From: CALXQW01 sp031553045
GTDB lineage: Bacteria > Verrucomicrobiota > Verrucomicrobiia > Opitutales > Intestinicryptomonadaceae
Length of the DNA stretch: 48,277 bases
Reading direction: 5' to 3'
NCBI GenBank assembly: GCA_031553045.1
Contig: JAVBLZ010000017.1
Coordinates: forward strand, 1-48,277
A program made the position numbers and the translations under genes. Below are positions 33,920-43,285 of this stretch, one piece after another. Numbering within the stretch: the stretch's first letter is position 1; every line of letters begins with the position of its first letter. The notes beneath the pieces were generated by a model. It saw nothing but the letters and a program-made list of their open reading frames with translations, was not told the origin of the DNA and ran no database searches.

Positions 33920-35146
33920 TTAAAATGTGTGGATAAACAAGCCCGAGCGCAATTTTGGTTCAAACCAAGTGCTCTTTGGGGGCATGATTTTGCCGGCGTC
34001 GGCAATGTCTGTAAGCTGGTCTATGGTTACGGGGTGCATACTGAAAGCAACCGCAAACAAGCCTGAATCTACCTGTTTTTCAAGCTCCGCAGTGCCTTTG
34101 ATACCGCCGACAAAATCTATGCGCTCATCAACGCGCGGATCCCCAATACCGAGCAGGGGCGACAAAACTTTGTCTTGCAATAAAGACACATCCAACCTTG
34201 TAACTTCATCAAGAGAATTGGTATCGTTAAATTTAAGTGTGTACCATTTTGAATCAAGATACATGCAGACTTCCGTAGGTTTTGCGGGGTCTTTTTTACC
34301 GTCTGCAGAAACTTCACATACTTTTGAAAGCGCATCCAAAAATTCTTTTTGAGTTTTACCGTTTAAGTCTTTAACCAGCCTATTGTAAGGCAGAATGTTG
34401 AGCTGACCTGCCGGAAATATTGTTGCCAAAAACCAGTTGTAATTTTCATCGCCCGTGTGGTTGGGGTTTGCCGCCTTGAGCTCTCTGGCGCAACGAGCGT
34501 TGCTTGCACTTCTGTGGTGTCCATCGGCGACATAGGCAAATTTGATATCGCCGCAAATTTTAACAATCTCAGCGATTTTTGCGTCATCCGTGATGCGCCA
34601 AACCGTATGGCGTATGCCGTCGTCGGCGACAAAGTCAAAAATTGCGTCTTTGTCGTTTTTATCTTCCACAATTTTGTCCAAGGGCGAGCCGTCCTTAACA
34701 GTCAGAAATACTGGGCCCGTATTTACCTTCAAAGTTTTTGTGAGCGTGTATCTGTCAGTTTCTTTTGCGGCACGGGTTTTTTCATGTTTTTTGATGATGT
34801 CGTCATCATAATCTTGCGCAGAACAAGTTGCCACCAAACCCGTCTGGGAGAATTTGCCCATAACTTGCCTATACAGATATAAATACGGCTTGTCTTCACG
34901 CACCAAATTGCCTGCGTCAACAAGCTTGTTGAAATTTTCATTGGCGTGACGATAAACCTCAGGACTATAAGGGTCTGTACCCAAAGGAAGCTCTATTTCA
35001 GAACGCACAACACGCATGAAACTCAAGGGTTTACCTTCCGCCTGAGCGCTAGCCTGCTCAAAATTAACGACATCATAGGGTAAACTTGCAATGTCTTTTG
35101 CTTTATCTGATTTTGGAACTAAACCTTTAAATGCTCTTATTTTCAT
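33920..35146 (-). CDS. DUF1015 family protein
   Basis: A 408-residue cytosolic protein of the DUF1015 family. Typical blocks are MKIRAFKGLVPKSDKAKDIASLPYDVVN at the N-terminus (shown here only in part: IRAFKGLVP, PYDVVN), HEKTRAAKETDR and YVADGHHRSASNA. These motifs are strongly conserved in the family and look catalytic, but I know no established reaction for it. It is the first gene of a two-gene unit with GH20, and diverges from the AsmA-like gene. Confidence 0.88.
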   Translation of the reverse strand: MKIRAFKGLVPKSDKAKDIASLPYDVVNFEQASAQAEGKPLSFMRVVRSEIELPLGTDPYSPEVYRHANENFNKLVDAGNLVREDKPYLYLYRQVMGKFSQTGLVATCSAQDYDDDIIKKHEKTRAAKETDRYTLTKTLKVNTGPVFLTVKDGSPLDKIVEDKNDKDAIFDFVADDGIRHTVWRITDDAKIAEIVKICGDIKFAYVADGHHRSASNARCARELKAANPNHTGDENYNWFLATIFPAGQLNILPYNRLVKDLNGKTQKEFLDALSKVCEVSADGKKDPAKPTEVCMYLDSKWYTLKFNDTNSLDEVTRLDVSLLQDKVLSPLLGIGDPRVDERIDFVGGIKGTAELEKQVDSGLFAVAFSMHPVTIDQLTDIADAGKIMPPKSTWFEPKLRSGLFIHTF

Positions 35147-35251
35147 ATCAGCTAATTAGCTCATATTTTCTTCAAACTTGCAAGTTCCATTAAGTCTTTT
35201 GATGAAATTCTTTACTTGAAAATTTACTTTCTTGTGGCATATTTTGATTCC

Positions 35252-36052
35252 ATGAAAAATTCAAACAAATATAAAATACGCAAGGCGGGCTGTGCCGCCT
35301 CATTGGTTAAATTTTGTTTACTCTTACTTGTTATAATTGTCGTAACATTTTACTTTGCGGGCGGTTTCATGGTATCTTCAGCCGTAACAAAGGGTGCGGA
35401 ATATTTCGGGATTAAAGCGGGTCTTGGTTCTTTTGTGCTTAATCCATTTTCTCAGGTGGTAACAGTTGGGGATTTTTACGTTAAAAACCCCGAAGGTTAC
35501 ACGGACAACAATCTGATAGCTGTCAAAAAATTCCACATAGATACGGATTTGGATACAAGCATTTTCACATCTCGCAAGGTTAAGATTGATACCGTGCAAG
35601 TTGAGGGGCTCGATCTTACTTTGGAAGGCAACTATACCCTGCTTAAACGCAGAACAAATATTGACGATTTGCTTGAAAAATTAAACAAAGTAAAAAAGAC
35701 GGAAACCGAAAAACCTGCGCCCACCGCCGATGGAGAAGATGTTCCGCCAATGAAGTTCATAATAGATGAGCTTGTTGTGCAAGATTGTCAGGTCAGGGGT
35801 GTAATAAATGGCAATGCGGTCTTGGTCAAAGTGCCATCTTTCACGATGAAAGAATTGGGTAAAAAAGAAGATGGGCTTACCGCAACGGAACTTTCAATAG
35901 CAATCACCAACGAGCTGTTGTCCAGAGTTGTAGTGCCAGTTCTTGAAGGCGCAATCAAAGGTGCAGTGCAAGGCGCATCTAAAGGTGAAGAAGCCGGCAA
36001 ATCCGCCACTGAGGGCATACAAAATGCCGTAAAAAGCATTTTTGGAAATTAG
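35252..36052 (+). CDS. Membrane-anchored AsmA-like protein
   Basis: A 266-residue protein with an N-terminal transmembrane helix (about 18-40) and a periplasmic part with repeats of the form VKKFHIDTDL and KIDTVQVEGLDLTLE, as in the AsmA/DUF748-type proteins that face the outer membrane. The C-terminal 45 residues are Ala/Gly/Lys-rich (GAIKGAVQGASKGEEAG). It is much shorter than classical AsmA. The start at 35252 is preferred over 35216 since it opens directly into KNSNKYKIRKAG and the helix. Role in envelope lipid handling is only suggested by the family. Confidence 0.65.
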   Translation: MKNSNKYKIRKAGCAASLVKFCLLLLVIIVVTFYFAGGFMVSSAVTKGAEYFGIKAGLGSFVLNPFSQVVTVGDFYVKNPEGYTDNNLIAVKKFHIDTDLDTSIFTSRKVKIDTVQVEGLDLTLEGNYTLLKRRTNIDDLLEKLNKVKKTETEKPAPTADGEDVPPMKFIIDELVVQDCQVRGVINGNAVLVKVPSFTMKELGKKEDGLTATELSIAITNELLSRVVVPVLEGAIKGAVQGASKGEEAGKSATEGIQNAVKSIFGN

Positions 36053-36067
36053 TTTTCTTGTAGCATT

Positions 36068-36117
36068 AAAAAACCACAATGCGTGTTCAAAACAAAAGAC
36101 ACATTGTGGTTTTTTTG
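36068..36117 (+). terminator. Terminator of the AsmA-like gene (possibly bidirectional)
   Basis: AAACCACAATG pairs with CATTGTGGTTT, extended by A/T pairs, and seven T follow on the plus strand. A run of A before the stem gives T on the minus strand as well. Confidence 0.8.
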
Positions 36118-36163
36118 TATTCTTTTCTGCAAAATAATTGCCAGATAAAAAATTCGGCAAATC

Positions 36164-36200
36164 AAAAAAAACACAAACTTTTTTGCTAAAGTTTGTGTTT
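36164..36200 (-). terminator. Terminator of the GH99-like operon
   Basis: AAACACAAACTT (36169-36180) pairs with AAGTTTGTGTTT (36189-36200); on the minus strand a T tract follows the stem. It is 17 bases after the last gene of the operon. Confidence 0.8.
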
Positions 36201-36217
36201 CAATAATCCCAGCTTAT

Positions 36218-37417
36218 TTAACGCTTTGACGTATTTGCATCACGCAGAAACACACGTCTGATGGCTTCAAGATATGCGTAACCGTAATGCATATCGGGCT
36301 CAAGATAGCTGCCCTCTGTCCATTCATTCCAAGAGTTTATGGTGATTAGTTTGGGACCGTTGGGATAGTGTTTAAGAGTCCAATCTTTTGCTTTTTGCAG
36401 AAAGCCTTCAAAGAGTGCTGGGCCTGTACGCATGACCATTGGTGTCATACGGCTGGCGGGATAGCGGGGGTTATTGTCCCAACCTATTGAAACGTGGGCG
36501 TAGAAATTCTGTTTCTTAAACTCGCTTTGCAGAGAGTCCCATTTTCTTACGTTCCAATCTCCCCAGTCTTTGTAGTCTTCGCCGTTTGCAGAGCGATAAT
36601 GTATCCATTGATAACTCGTAAAACTGTCAACACCCACAAAATCTACGATTTTGGCGGAAGTCGGCGTTGCGTCGCCAGGTACGCCTTGCAGACCTTTGGG
36701 CATATTCCAGCACATAGTTTGGATGTGCACGCCGGGCAGACCTGCTTTCTTTGCGACATCATTCATATATTGCAAACCGGCTTTTGCATTTTCCACGCCG
36801 CCTATGCCTTTGATAAATGTGCCAAGTTCATAAATGCTGAACACAGGTTTGCCATCTATCTTATAGTAGTTTGGCTGTGTAAAATATTGGCTTACCATTC
36901 TGTCTGAAATCTTTTTAAATTCAGGCAAATCTAAGGCGGCGGGCCATATTGCTTTGTCCGTATGTTTGTATGGCACTTTGTTGTCCCAAATATCTACGAC
37001 GTCATGATTTGCCCACATGATAAAAAATTTCATCTTGTCTGTTTTTAAATCTACAAAACGGTTGACTGCGGCTTCCAAGAAGGGTTTGCCGCCGTACCAG
37101 TACCAATCAAAGATGAATACATTTACGCCATATTCGCTGGCGGTGTTGATGCGCCAAGTCATACCTTCCACGCTGGATTCATCGTCATAGCCCATGACAG
37201 GTATTTTTGGCTGGTCGTGCCCTATGAATTTTGGCGTTGCCTCATACACATTTTGCCATTCAGCCTTTCCATCTTTGAAAATTCCGAGCTCCTGCCAGCG
37301 AGGGTCGGGATGATAAGCCGGCCAATAGTATGCGGCTATATCAAACTCTTGCGCCGCAATGGCCTGCGAGGCAAACAATACTGAAGTAAGCAATGCTTTT
37401 ATTGTATATTTTTTCAT
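36218..37417 (-). CDS. Secreted GH99/WbsX-like protein, paralogue 1
   Basis: A 399-residue exported protein with a cleavable signal peptide (about 1-21, ending AIAAQ). The mature part starts with FDIAAYYWPAYHPDPRW and has the TIM-barrel motifs of the glycosyltransferase WbsX/GH99-like family: NVFIFDWYWYGGKPFLE, MWANHD, and close to the C-terminus NSWNEWTEGSYLEPDMHYG, where acid residues needed for GH99-type hydrolysis are expected. Related enzymes act on mannose- or rhamnose-containing glycans; the substrate here is unknown. It is the last of three tandem paralogues (23-base gap to the second) and is followed by a terminator. Unlike the other two it lacks a lipobox. Confidence 0.85.
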   Translation of the reverse strand: MKKYTIKALLTSVLFASQAIAAQEFDIAAYYWPAYHPDPRWQELGIFKDGKAEWQNVYEATPKFIGHDQPKIPVMGYDDESSVEGMTWRINTASEYGVNVFIFDWYWYGGKPFLEAAVNRFVDLKTDKMKFFIMWANHDVVDIWDNKVPYKHTDKAIWPAALDLPEFKKISDRMVSQYFTQPNYYKIDGKPVFSIYELGTFIKGIGGVENAKAGLQYMNDVAKKAGLPGVHIQTMCWNMPKGLQGVPGDATPTSAKIVDFVGVDSFTSYQWIHYRSANGEDYKDWGDWNVRKWDSLQSEFKKQNFYAHVSIGWDNNPRYPASRMTPMVMRTGPALFEGFLQKAKDWTLKHYPNGPKLITINSWNEWTEGSYLEPDMHYGYAYLEAIRRVFLRDANTSKR

Positions 37418-37440
37418 AATAATTTCCTTTTAAATATGTT

Positions 37441-38658
37441 TTAGTTCTTTTTTTCTTTAAAGACCTTTTTGACCGCTTCAAGATAAGCCCAGCCGTGCGT
37501 TTTATCCGGCTCTAAATAGCCGCCTTCCGTCCATTCATTCCAGGAATTTATGGTGATTAGCTTTGTGCCTTTTGTATGGTGCTTATCAGTCCAATCTTTT
37601 GCGGCGTACAAGAACTTTTCAAAATCTGCGGGGTTGCTTTGCATGACCATTGGCCTGCGCACAGGATAGCGTGGGTTATTGTCCCACCCTATTGTTACAT
37701 GACAATAATAGGGTTTAGTGAGCTCATTTTGCAATGCGTCCCAATTTTTGACATTCCAGCCGCCCCAATCCGCATATTTTTCGTCGGCGGGGGCACGGTA
37801 ATGCACCCACTGATAACTTGTGAAGCTATCTATGCCTATAAGCTCCGCAATTTCAGGAGAGATTACGCCATCGCCAGAAAGTCCCTGCGCTTTTTGAGAC
37901 ATTTTCATACATATACCCTGTATGTGCACGCCCTTGAAACCCGCCTTTATTGCGGACTGGCGCATATAATCCAAGGCTTCTTTTGCCTTCTCTATACCGC
38001 CCATGCCTTTTATGAATGTGCCAATTTCATAGATGCAAAAAACAGGTTTGGAATCTATCATATAATGATTGGGTTGTGAGAAATATTTTTCCACAGTCCT
38101 ATCCGCCACTTTTTTAAATTCCTCAAAGCTAATATCGCCGTCGAAAGTGGGTTTGCCCTTGTTTTTGACAGGCACTTTGTTGTCGCAAACGTCGCCAAAA
38201 TCATGGTTTGCCCACATGAGGTAAAATTTGACTTTTGAACGGTTTTGCGCCTTCAAGAAGCCTTCGTCCAAAGCCTTTTCAAGAAAGGGCTTGCCGCCGT
38301 ACCAATACCAGTCGAAGATAAATACGTTCACACCGTGCGAAGCTGCGGCGTCTATGCGCTTTGCCATGGCAGGCGGATCAGATTCATCATCATAACCCCA
38401 AAGAGGCACTTTAGGCTGGTCGTGCCCTTCAAACCTTGCCTTTGCCTCATACACGTTTTGCCATTCGCCCTTGCCGTCATTAAAAACGCCAAGCTCTTGC
38501 CATCTAGGCTCAGGATGATATGCCGGCCAATAATATGCGGCTATGTCGTACTCTTGCGCCGCATCTTCCGCAATGCCCGAACAACCCGCAAATGCCAACG
38601 CAAAACTCAAAGAGATTAGTTTAAGCAGAGCGCTATTTTTATTAGAGTTTTTTTTCAT
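37441..38658 (-). CDS. GH99/WbsX-like lipoprotein, paralogue 2
   Basis: A 405-residue paralogue of its two neighbours. The signal peptide ends in a lipobox (AFAGC, Cys26), so it should be lipid-anchored. It keeps EYDIAAYYWPAYHPEPRW, NVFIFDWYWYGGKPFLE and NSWNEWTEGGYLEPD, but the block after FLE differs (KALDEGFLKAQNRSKVKFYL), and the acidic KGDGVISPEI region differs from the others, so its substrate pocket may have diverged. A 21-base gap separates it from paralogue 3 upstream. Confidence 0.85.
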   Translation of the reverse strand: MKKNSNKNSALLKLISLSFALAFAGCSGIAEDAAQEYDIAAYYWPAYHPEPRWQELGVFNDGKGEWQNVYEAKARFEGHDQPKVPLWGYDDESDPPAMAKRIDAAASHGVNVFIFDWYWYGGKPFLEKALDEGFLKAQNRSKVKFYLMWANHDFGDVCDNKVPVKNKGKPTFDGDISFEEFKKVADRTVEKYFSQPNHYMIDSKPVFCIYEIGTFIKGMGGIEKAKEALDYMRQSAIKAGFKGVHIQGICMKMSQKAQGLSGDGVISPEIAELIGIDSFTSYQWVHYRAPADEKYADWGGWNVKNWDALQNELTKPYYCHVTIGWDNNPRYPVRRPMVMQSNPADFEKFLYAAKDWTDKHHTKGTKLITINSWNEWTEGGYLEPDKTHGWAYLEAVKKVFKEKKN

Positions 38659-38679
38659 CTACTTGAATATGAATTTTAA

Positions 38680-39918
38680 TTACTTCACACTTTCAAGGGC
38701 ACGCTTTATAGCCTCTAAATAGCCCCACCCGTAGTGCATATCGGGCTCAAGATAACTGCCTTCTGTCCATTCATTCCAAGAATTTATGGTGATAAGTTTT
38801 ACGCCCTTGGGATGGTGAGTATCTGTCCAAGCCATAGCCTGCTTGATATAATCTTCAAACAGCGCCGGACTTGTACGCATGATAATTGGGGTCAGACGAG
38901 ATATGGGATAGCGAGGATTGTTATCCCACCCCACGGAAACGTGATTATAGAAAGGCATAGATGGAAATTCTTTTGTAATTTTATCCCAATTTTGCACGCT
39001 GAAATCGCCCCAATCTTTGTAATCCAAACCGTTTGAGTAGCGGTAGTGAACCCATGTGTAACTTGTCAAACTTTCGACACCCAAATATTTGAGAGTGTCT
39101 TGGCTTTCGCTGCCCGTATTGCCAGGCACGCCGGGCAACTGCGTTGAAACTTGCGGAGTATAGACAAGCTGAATATGCACGCCTTTAAGCCCTGCCTTCT
39201 TTGCAGCCTCATCCAAATATTTGAACGCCGCCTTGGTATTTTCCAGACCGCCCAAGCCCTCAATCAAAAGCTTTGTGTCATAGAAACTTAAAACGGGTTT
39301 GCCGTCTATTTTATAATAATTTTCTTCCTTGAAATATTTTGCAACAAGCCTGTCCGCAACTCTTTTAAATTCAGGCAAATCTACTGCGCCACTCCAGAGT
39401 TTATCTTCAGGCGGGAAGGTCTTTAAGTGCACCTTGTTAGACCATCCGCTATACATGACATCATGATTTGCCCACATTATATAGAACTTCATTTTATTTG
39501 TTTTAAGCTCTACAAACTTGTTGATTGGCGCTTCCAAGAAAGGTTTGCCCTCATACCAATACCAGTCAAAGATAAATACGTTAACGCCATAATCGCTGGC
39601 TGCGTTAATGCGCCAAGTCATGCCTTCCGTACTAGATTCATCGTCATAGCCAAAAATAGGCACTTTGGGTTGGTCATGCCCCACAAATTTTGGCTTTGCC
39701 TCATAAACATTTTGCCATTCTCCAAGACCGTCTCCAAAAATTTTGATATCTTTCCAACGAGGTTCAGGGTGATATGCCGGCCAATAATATGCGGCTATGT
39801 CGTAAGCCTGGGTTTTTGCCTGAGCTGAATTTTTTTGGTCTGAATCATTTTTTTTATCCAAGTTGGCGCAGCCGCAAAGTCCAACCAAGGCAAATAATGC
39901 CAATATATATTTACACAT
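38680..39918 (-). CDS. GH99/WbsX-like lipoprotein, paralogue 3
   Basis: A 412-residue lipoprotein with lipobox LCGC (Cys17) and a polar linker before YDIAAYYWPAYHPEPRW. It keeps the family motifs NVFIFDWYWYEGKPFLE, MWANHDV and NSWNEWTEGSYLEPDMHYG. It has the strongest ribosome site of the three (AGGAGGAG, 39923-39932 on the opposite strand) and comes first in the tandem. Paralogues 1 and 3 share more sequence with each other (TWRINAASDYGVNVFIFDWY-type blocks) than with paralogue 2. The triplet follows the UroD-like and sialate-esterase genes. Confidence 0.85.
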   Translation of the reverse strand: MCKYILALFALVGLCGCANLDKKNDSDQKNSAQAKTQAYDIAAYYWPAYHPEPRWKDIKIFGDGLGEWQNVYEAKPKFVGHDQPKVPIFGYDDESSTEGMTWRINAASDYGVNVFIFDWYWYEGKPFLEAPINKFVELKTNKMKFYIMWANHDVMYSGWSNKVHLKTFPPEDKLWSGAVDLPEFKRVADRLVAKYFKEENYYKIDGKPVLSFYDTKLLIEGLGGLENTKAAFKYLDEAAKKAGLKGVHIQLVYTPQVSTQLPGVPGNTGSESQDTLKYLGVESLTSYTWVHYRYSNGLDYKDWGDFSVQNWDKITKEFPSMPFYNHVSVGWDNNPRYPISRLTPIIMRTSPALFEDYIKQAMAWTDTHHPKGVKLITINSWNEWTEGSYLEPDMHYGWGYLEAIKRALESVK

Positions 39919-39947
39919 AAGAATCTCCTCCTGAATTTAATGCCGAT

Positions 39948-39966
39948 ATTTTTGAAACTCAAAAAT
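39948..39966. repeat. Small AT-rich inverted repeat before the GH99-like genes
   Basis: ATTTTTGA and TCAAAAAT flank AAC in the 158-base gap upstream of paralogue 3. It could be an operator or a weak internal terminator; nothing decides between these. Confidence 0.35.
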
Positions 39967-40076
39967 TTAATCATAGTTCAACATTTTCCAACATCAAGTA
40001 AAAAATCTTAACTTTGTGTTTTTATCTTGATTTTGAATTTTGGAACACATCCCTTTCGCACCTCGCCTTAACGAGT

Positions 40077-41090
40077 TTAAGCCTGAGAGAAACTTTCAAA
40101 AGTTTCCAGCATTGCGATTAGGTTTTCAGGCGGAACGTCAAAAGGCACTGCATGAGTTGGGGCTGCTATATAACCGCCGTTTTTGCGCATGATTTCTATT
40201 ATGCGCTTGGTTTCAGTCCTCACTTTTTCCGGTGTTGCGTAAGGTAAAAGTTTCTGCGTGGATATGCCGCCCCAGAAGTTCAGTTTAGCACCATACTTGG
40301 TTTTCACAGCCTCTATATCGTAAATTTCGGGCTGAAAAGTTTGATAACAATCCAGACCAATTTCAATGAGGTCGTCAAAAATTTCTTCAATATCCCCGCA
40401 GGAATGTTGCATGACAAACGCCCCTTTGCTTTTTGCCTTTGCGTAGAGCTTTTTCATCTGCGGCTTGATAAATTTTAGCCAAAGCGGCTTGCCCATTATC
40501 AGCCCTTTTTGCTGTCCCCAATCATCCCCAAAATAGATTCCGTCTAGTGGGTAATCTAAAAGTATATCTAAAACTTTGCAGTTGTAAGCGCAGATTTTAT
40601 CCAAAAGCTCGGCATATTCATCCGGAAATTCTATCATGCCGGACAAAGCGTTTTCCATACCGCATAAACTCCAAGAGCGCTCAAACATTGAAAAACCTAT
40701 GCCAGCAATTTTAAATTTGTCTTGCGCCGTAGAGCACAAATTTTCCACATCTTTACGCAGGCGTTTTTCATCTAAGACGGGCTCTATAAATCCCTTAAAA
40801 TCTTCGGTAAGCAAAGGACGGTCTATGACACCTATATCCCTGTCTGCGCCGGACCTATTCCAGATTACGCCAAAATCGTCCTTAAAAAACATTGGTTTAT
40901 CAGCAAGTTCTGTGGGATAACCGCAGTACTGGGTGAAGTGCAAATAAAGATTAAATTTATCCAAAAAATTTTCGTCTTTGGTGTACGCCGTCAAACGCTC
41001 GTGCATTTGTGCGGTAAGTTCGCAATAAAATGGGACTTGCTTTGTGGCGTTATGCAAGAGATTTTGTCTGACGATTTCAGCCTTTTTCAT
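40077..41090 (-). CDS. Uroporphyrinogen decarboxylase-family protein (MtaA/UroD-like)
   Basis: A 337-residue protein with the UroD TIM-barrel fold. Features are HSCGD (His229, Cys231), which corresponds to the first two zinc ligands of MtaA/MtbA methyltransferases, and GGISTQKLLPYATPEKV followed by PTHAVPFDVPPEN near the end, where the third ligand Cys is replaced. True HemE has a different N-terminal Arg motif that is absent here. The ATG at 41090 lies one base after the esterase stop; an upstream start would overlap the esterase. Such proteins recur in glycan loci of Verrucomicrobiota and Lentisphaerae with unknown function; a methyl-transfer or demethylation role is inference. Confidence 0.8.
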   Translation of the reverse strand: MKKAEIVRQNLLHNATKQVPFYCELTAQMHERLTAYTKDENFLDKFNLYLHFTQYCGYPTELADKPMFFKDDFGVIWNRSGADRDIGVIDRPLLTEDFKGFIEPVLDEKRLRKDVENLCSTAQDKFKIAGIGFSMFERSWSLCGMENALSGMIEFPDEYAELLDKICAYNCKVLDILLDYPLDGIYFGDDWGQQKGLIMGKPLWLKFIKPQMKKLYAKAKSKGAFVMQHSCGDIEEIFDDLIEIGLDCYQTFQPEIYDIEAVKTKYGAKLNFWGGISTQKLLPYATPEKVRTETKRIIEIMRKNGGYIAAPTHAVPFDVPPENLIAMLETFESFSQA

Positions 41091-41091
41091 A

Positions 41092-42666
41092 TCAGTAACC
41101 AAGCTTTGAATTAAAGGGCGCAAGCGGCAAGGAGTTTTCTGCAAAGACGCTCACATCTGGCTTTGCCCAAGATTTATATGCGTAGCGAACACCCTTTATT
41201 TGCGATGCTTTTTCACACTCAAGCTCAACCGTATCAGACAAGACCTTTGCAGTTGCCGGCAACCACTGACCATTTTCGTCTAAAACTTCAAACCCACTTG
41301 CAGAGTCTAGGGCTTTAAATTTTTGCCCCTGCATATCAAAAGCAACCAAGGCTTTTTTGCCGCTTGCCTTAAATGACTTATAGAAAGGCCCATAAGCTGG
41401 CACATCATTTTTTCCATACGCCAATTTTAGCGCAATTTTTTCAAAACGCTTGCCAACAGTGGTCTTGTCTTTGGGGTGTATGTCTTTTTCTTCACCAGCA
41501 TCTATGAGAACAGCCATGCCGCAATTTTTCGTCTGTTTAAAAGCCTTGGTCTGCAGACTGCGCACATACGCCCAAGCGTCGCTGGAAACACCGTAAGAAG
41601 GCAGTTGGGCAAAGATGAAAGGCAGAGTATCATCACCCCATACCTTGCGCCAAGAGATAATCACGCCCATCATTTGTTTGTCGAAAGTATATCTTGAAGG
41701 CTCACTACAATCATTTTCGCCCTGATACCATAAAAAGCCCTTGATTGTGTAACCCGCAACAGGCGCAACTTTGCCGTTAAACAAGTACGATGGCGTCCTG
41801 AAAGAATCCGGACTGTCGGGCCAGGGCTTGTGAAGTTCCGTAAGGTTTGAGGGCGTGGTAGGTTTTTTCTTTTTATTTTTTGCAGCCTCGTCAACTTTTT
41901 CCTGATGCGCCTTTAAAGCTTTTTCACGCTTTGCGCTTGCATCTTCATAGCTGTATTCAGACTTGCGTTTTTCAAAGTCCGCCTTTTTTTCGGCAAAGTT
42001 TTCAGAGTTATTGAAAGAGTCTGAATCTACCCAAGCCGCCATTGGCGTGCCACCATGGGCACTGGATACAAGCCCAACGGGCACATTCATATCTTTACGC
42101 AATTCTTCCGCAAAGTAAAACGCAGCAGCATTGACCCTGTATTTTTCAAAATTTTGAGAGTCGCAAATTATCCAGCAAGAATCTTTATCTGAATCAAAAT
42201 TCGGCGTGGGGCTTACGACCGTTCTGGGTTGATGAAAATAACGTATCATTGGGAAACTTGCATTTTGGCTCAGGCGTTTTTTATATTCGTCGCTACTATT
42301 AATGCCAAACTCCATATTTGATTGCCCCCCTGTCATCCAAACTTCGCCAATCAAGACATTCTTTATCGTCTTTGAAAGTTTGGCGTTTTCAAAAATTTTG
42401 ATTTCCAAAGAATTGTCCGAAGCTTTCAGGTTTTTTAAATACAAAACCCATTTACCGTCGTTGTCAGCCGTTGCCGAAGTTTTTACACCCAGAAATTCAA
42501 CTTCAATCTTTGCGCCTTTATCCGCCTTGCCCCACACTTTTGCCGACTGGCCTTGCTGCAAAACCATATTGTCTGAAAAAATTTTCGGAAGCGCAAGTTC
42601 CGCATTCAGCGTGGAAATTAAACCCAATAAAACAAATGAAGACAAAATCTTTTTCATCCAAAACAT
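41092..42666 (-). CDS. Sialate O-acetylesterase, secreted
   Basis: A 524-residue SGNH-type esterase with a signal peptide (about 1-22). An N-terminal beta-rich domain (DNMVLQQGQSAKVWGKA) precedes the catalytic one with Ser116 in GEVWMTGGQSNMEFG, SSAHGGTPMAAW, the FLWYQGENDC block, and the Asp-x-x-His pair in EEKDIHPKDKTTVGKRF. It removes O-acetyl groups from sialic acids or other sugars in the periplasm or outside. A Lys/Glu/Ala-rich insert (about 220-280) with coiled-coil character interrupts the domain. It is first in a minus-strand operon with the UroD-like and GH99-like genes. The start may be the second ATG at 42657. Confidence 0.88.
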   Translation of the reverse strand: MFWMKKILSSFVLLGLISTLNAELALPKIFSDNMVLQQGQSAKVWGKADKGAKIEVEFLGVKTSATADNDGKWVLYLKNLKASDNSLEIKIFENAKLSKTIKNVLIGEVWMTGGQSNMEFGINSSDEYKKRLSQNASFPMIRYFHQPRTVVSPTPNFDSDKDSCWIICDSQNFEKYRVNAAAFYFAEELRKDMNVPVGLVSSAHGGTPMAAWVDSDSFNNSENFAEKKADFEKRKSEYSYEDASAKREKALKAHQEKVDEAAKNKKKKPTTPSNLTELHKPWPDSPDSFRTPSYLFNGKVAPVAGYTIKGFLWYQGENDCSEPSRYTFDKQMMGVIISWRKVWGDDTLPFIFAQLPSYGVSSDAWAYVRSLQTKAFKQTKNCGMAVLIDAGEEKDIHPKDKTTVGKRFEKIALKLAYGKNDVPAYGPFYKSFKASGKKALVAFDMQGQKFKALDSASGFEVLDENGQWLPATAKVLSDTVELECEKASQIKGVRYAYKSWAKPDVSVFAENSLPLAPFNSKLGY

Positions 42667-42710
42667 TTTATTTTAAGGACTATGTTTGTCAATATACATA
42701 TTAAAAATAC

Positions 42711-42760
42711 AAAAAAAACCTCCTAAAACTTGCGCCAAAAAGGCACAATATCTAGGAGGT
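42711..42760 (-). terminator. Terminator of the DUF805 gene
   Basis: ACCTCCTA (42718-42725) pairs with TAGGAGGT (42753-42760), with an inner TTGCGCC/GGCACAA stem; eight T follow on the minus strand. Confidence 0.8.
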
Positions 42761-42778
42761 CGTCTATAAAATCTGCGA

Positions 42779-43159
42779 CTACTTTTTAAGCGGGTTTGCC
42801 CCGTACTGATTGTCTTGAGGCGTACCTTCCATAGCAAGTAGAAGAATAAAATATACCATATTCACAATGGGTACAAACATGAGAAAAATCAACCAGCCCG
42901 TATAGCCCAAGTCATGCGTACGTGTAATTGTGGGGCATATAGTGGCAAGGCCGACTAAAAGATATACGAGAAGGAACGGCAATGCCAATATGGGCAATAT
43001 TGTCACAAATATTGAAGCCAATATTACAGAAACGATATTGACCAACATTACAGCCAAAATCATGAAGCAAAATGGCTGCCTATTTATTCTGCCGTCCCAA
43101 GTGGTCGCCAAGCGCTTTAATCCCTGAGTATCTTTCAAAAACTTTATAAAATTTTCCAT
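42779..43159 (-). CDS. DUF805 family membrane protein
   Basis: A 126-residue inner-membrane protein with three to four helices. WDGRINRQPFCFMIL near the start is the characteristic DUF805 entry (usually GRxxRxxF/Y), and RTHDLGYTGWLIFLMFVPIVN is the second conserved block. Function is unknown. It is transcribed alone, diverging from cysE, and has its own terminator. Confidence 0.9.
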   Translation of the reverse strand: MENFIKFLKDTQGLKRLATTWDGRINRQPFCFMILAVMLVNIVSVILASIFVTILPILALPFLLVYLLVGLATICPTITRTHDLGYTGWLIFLMFVPIVNMVYFILLLAMEGTPQDNQYGANPLKK

Positions 43160-43285
43160 AATTCAATTATCTGATTGTTAATGATTCAGGTTTAATAGCT
43201 TAAGATTTTAATAGTCAATATATTTTTTTGGCGTATTATATTAAAATTGTATTTTCTCTTACAATATGGATAATGAACTTAATTT

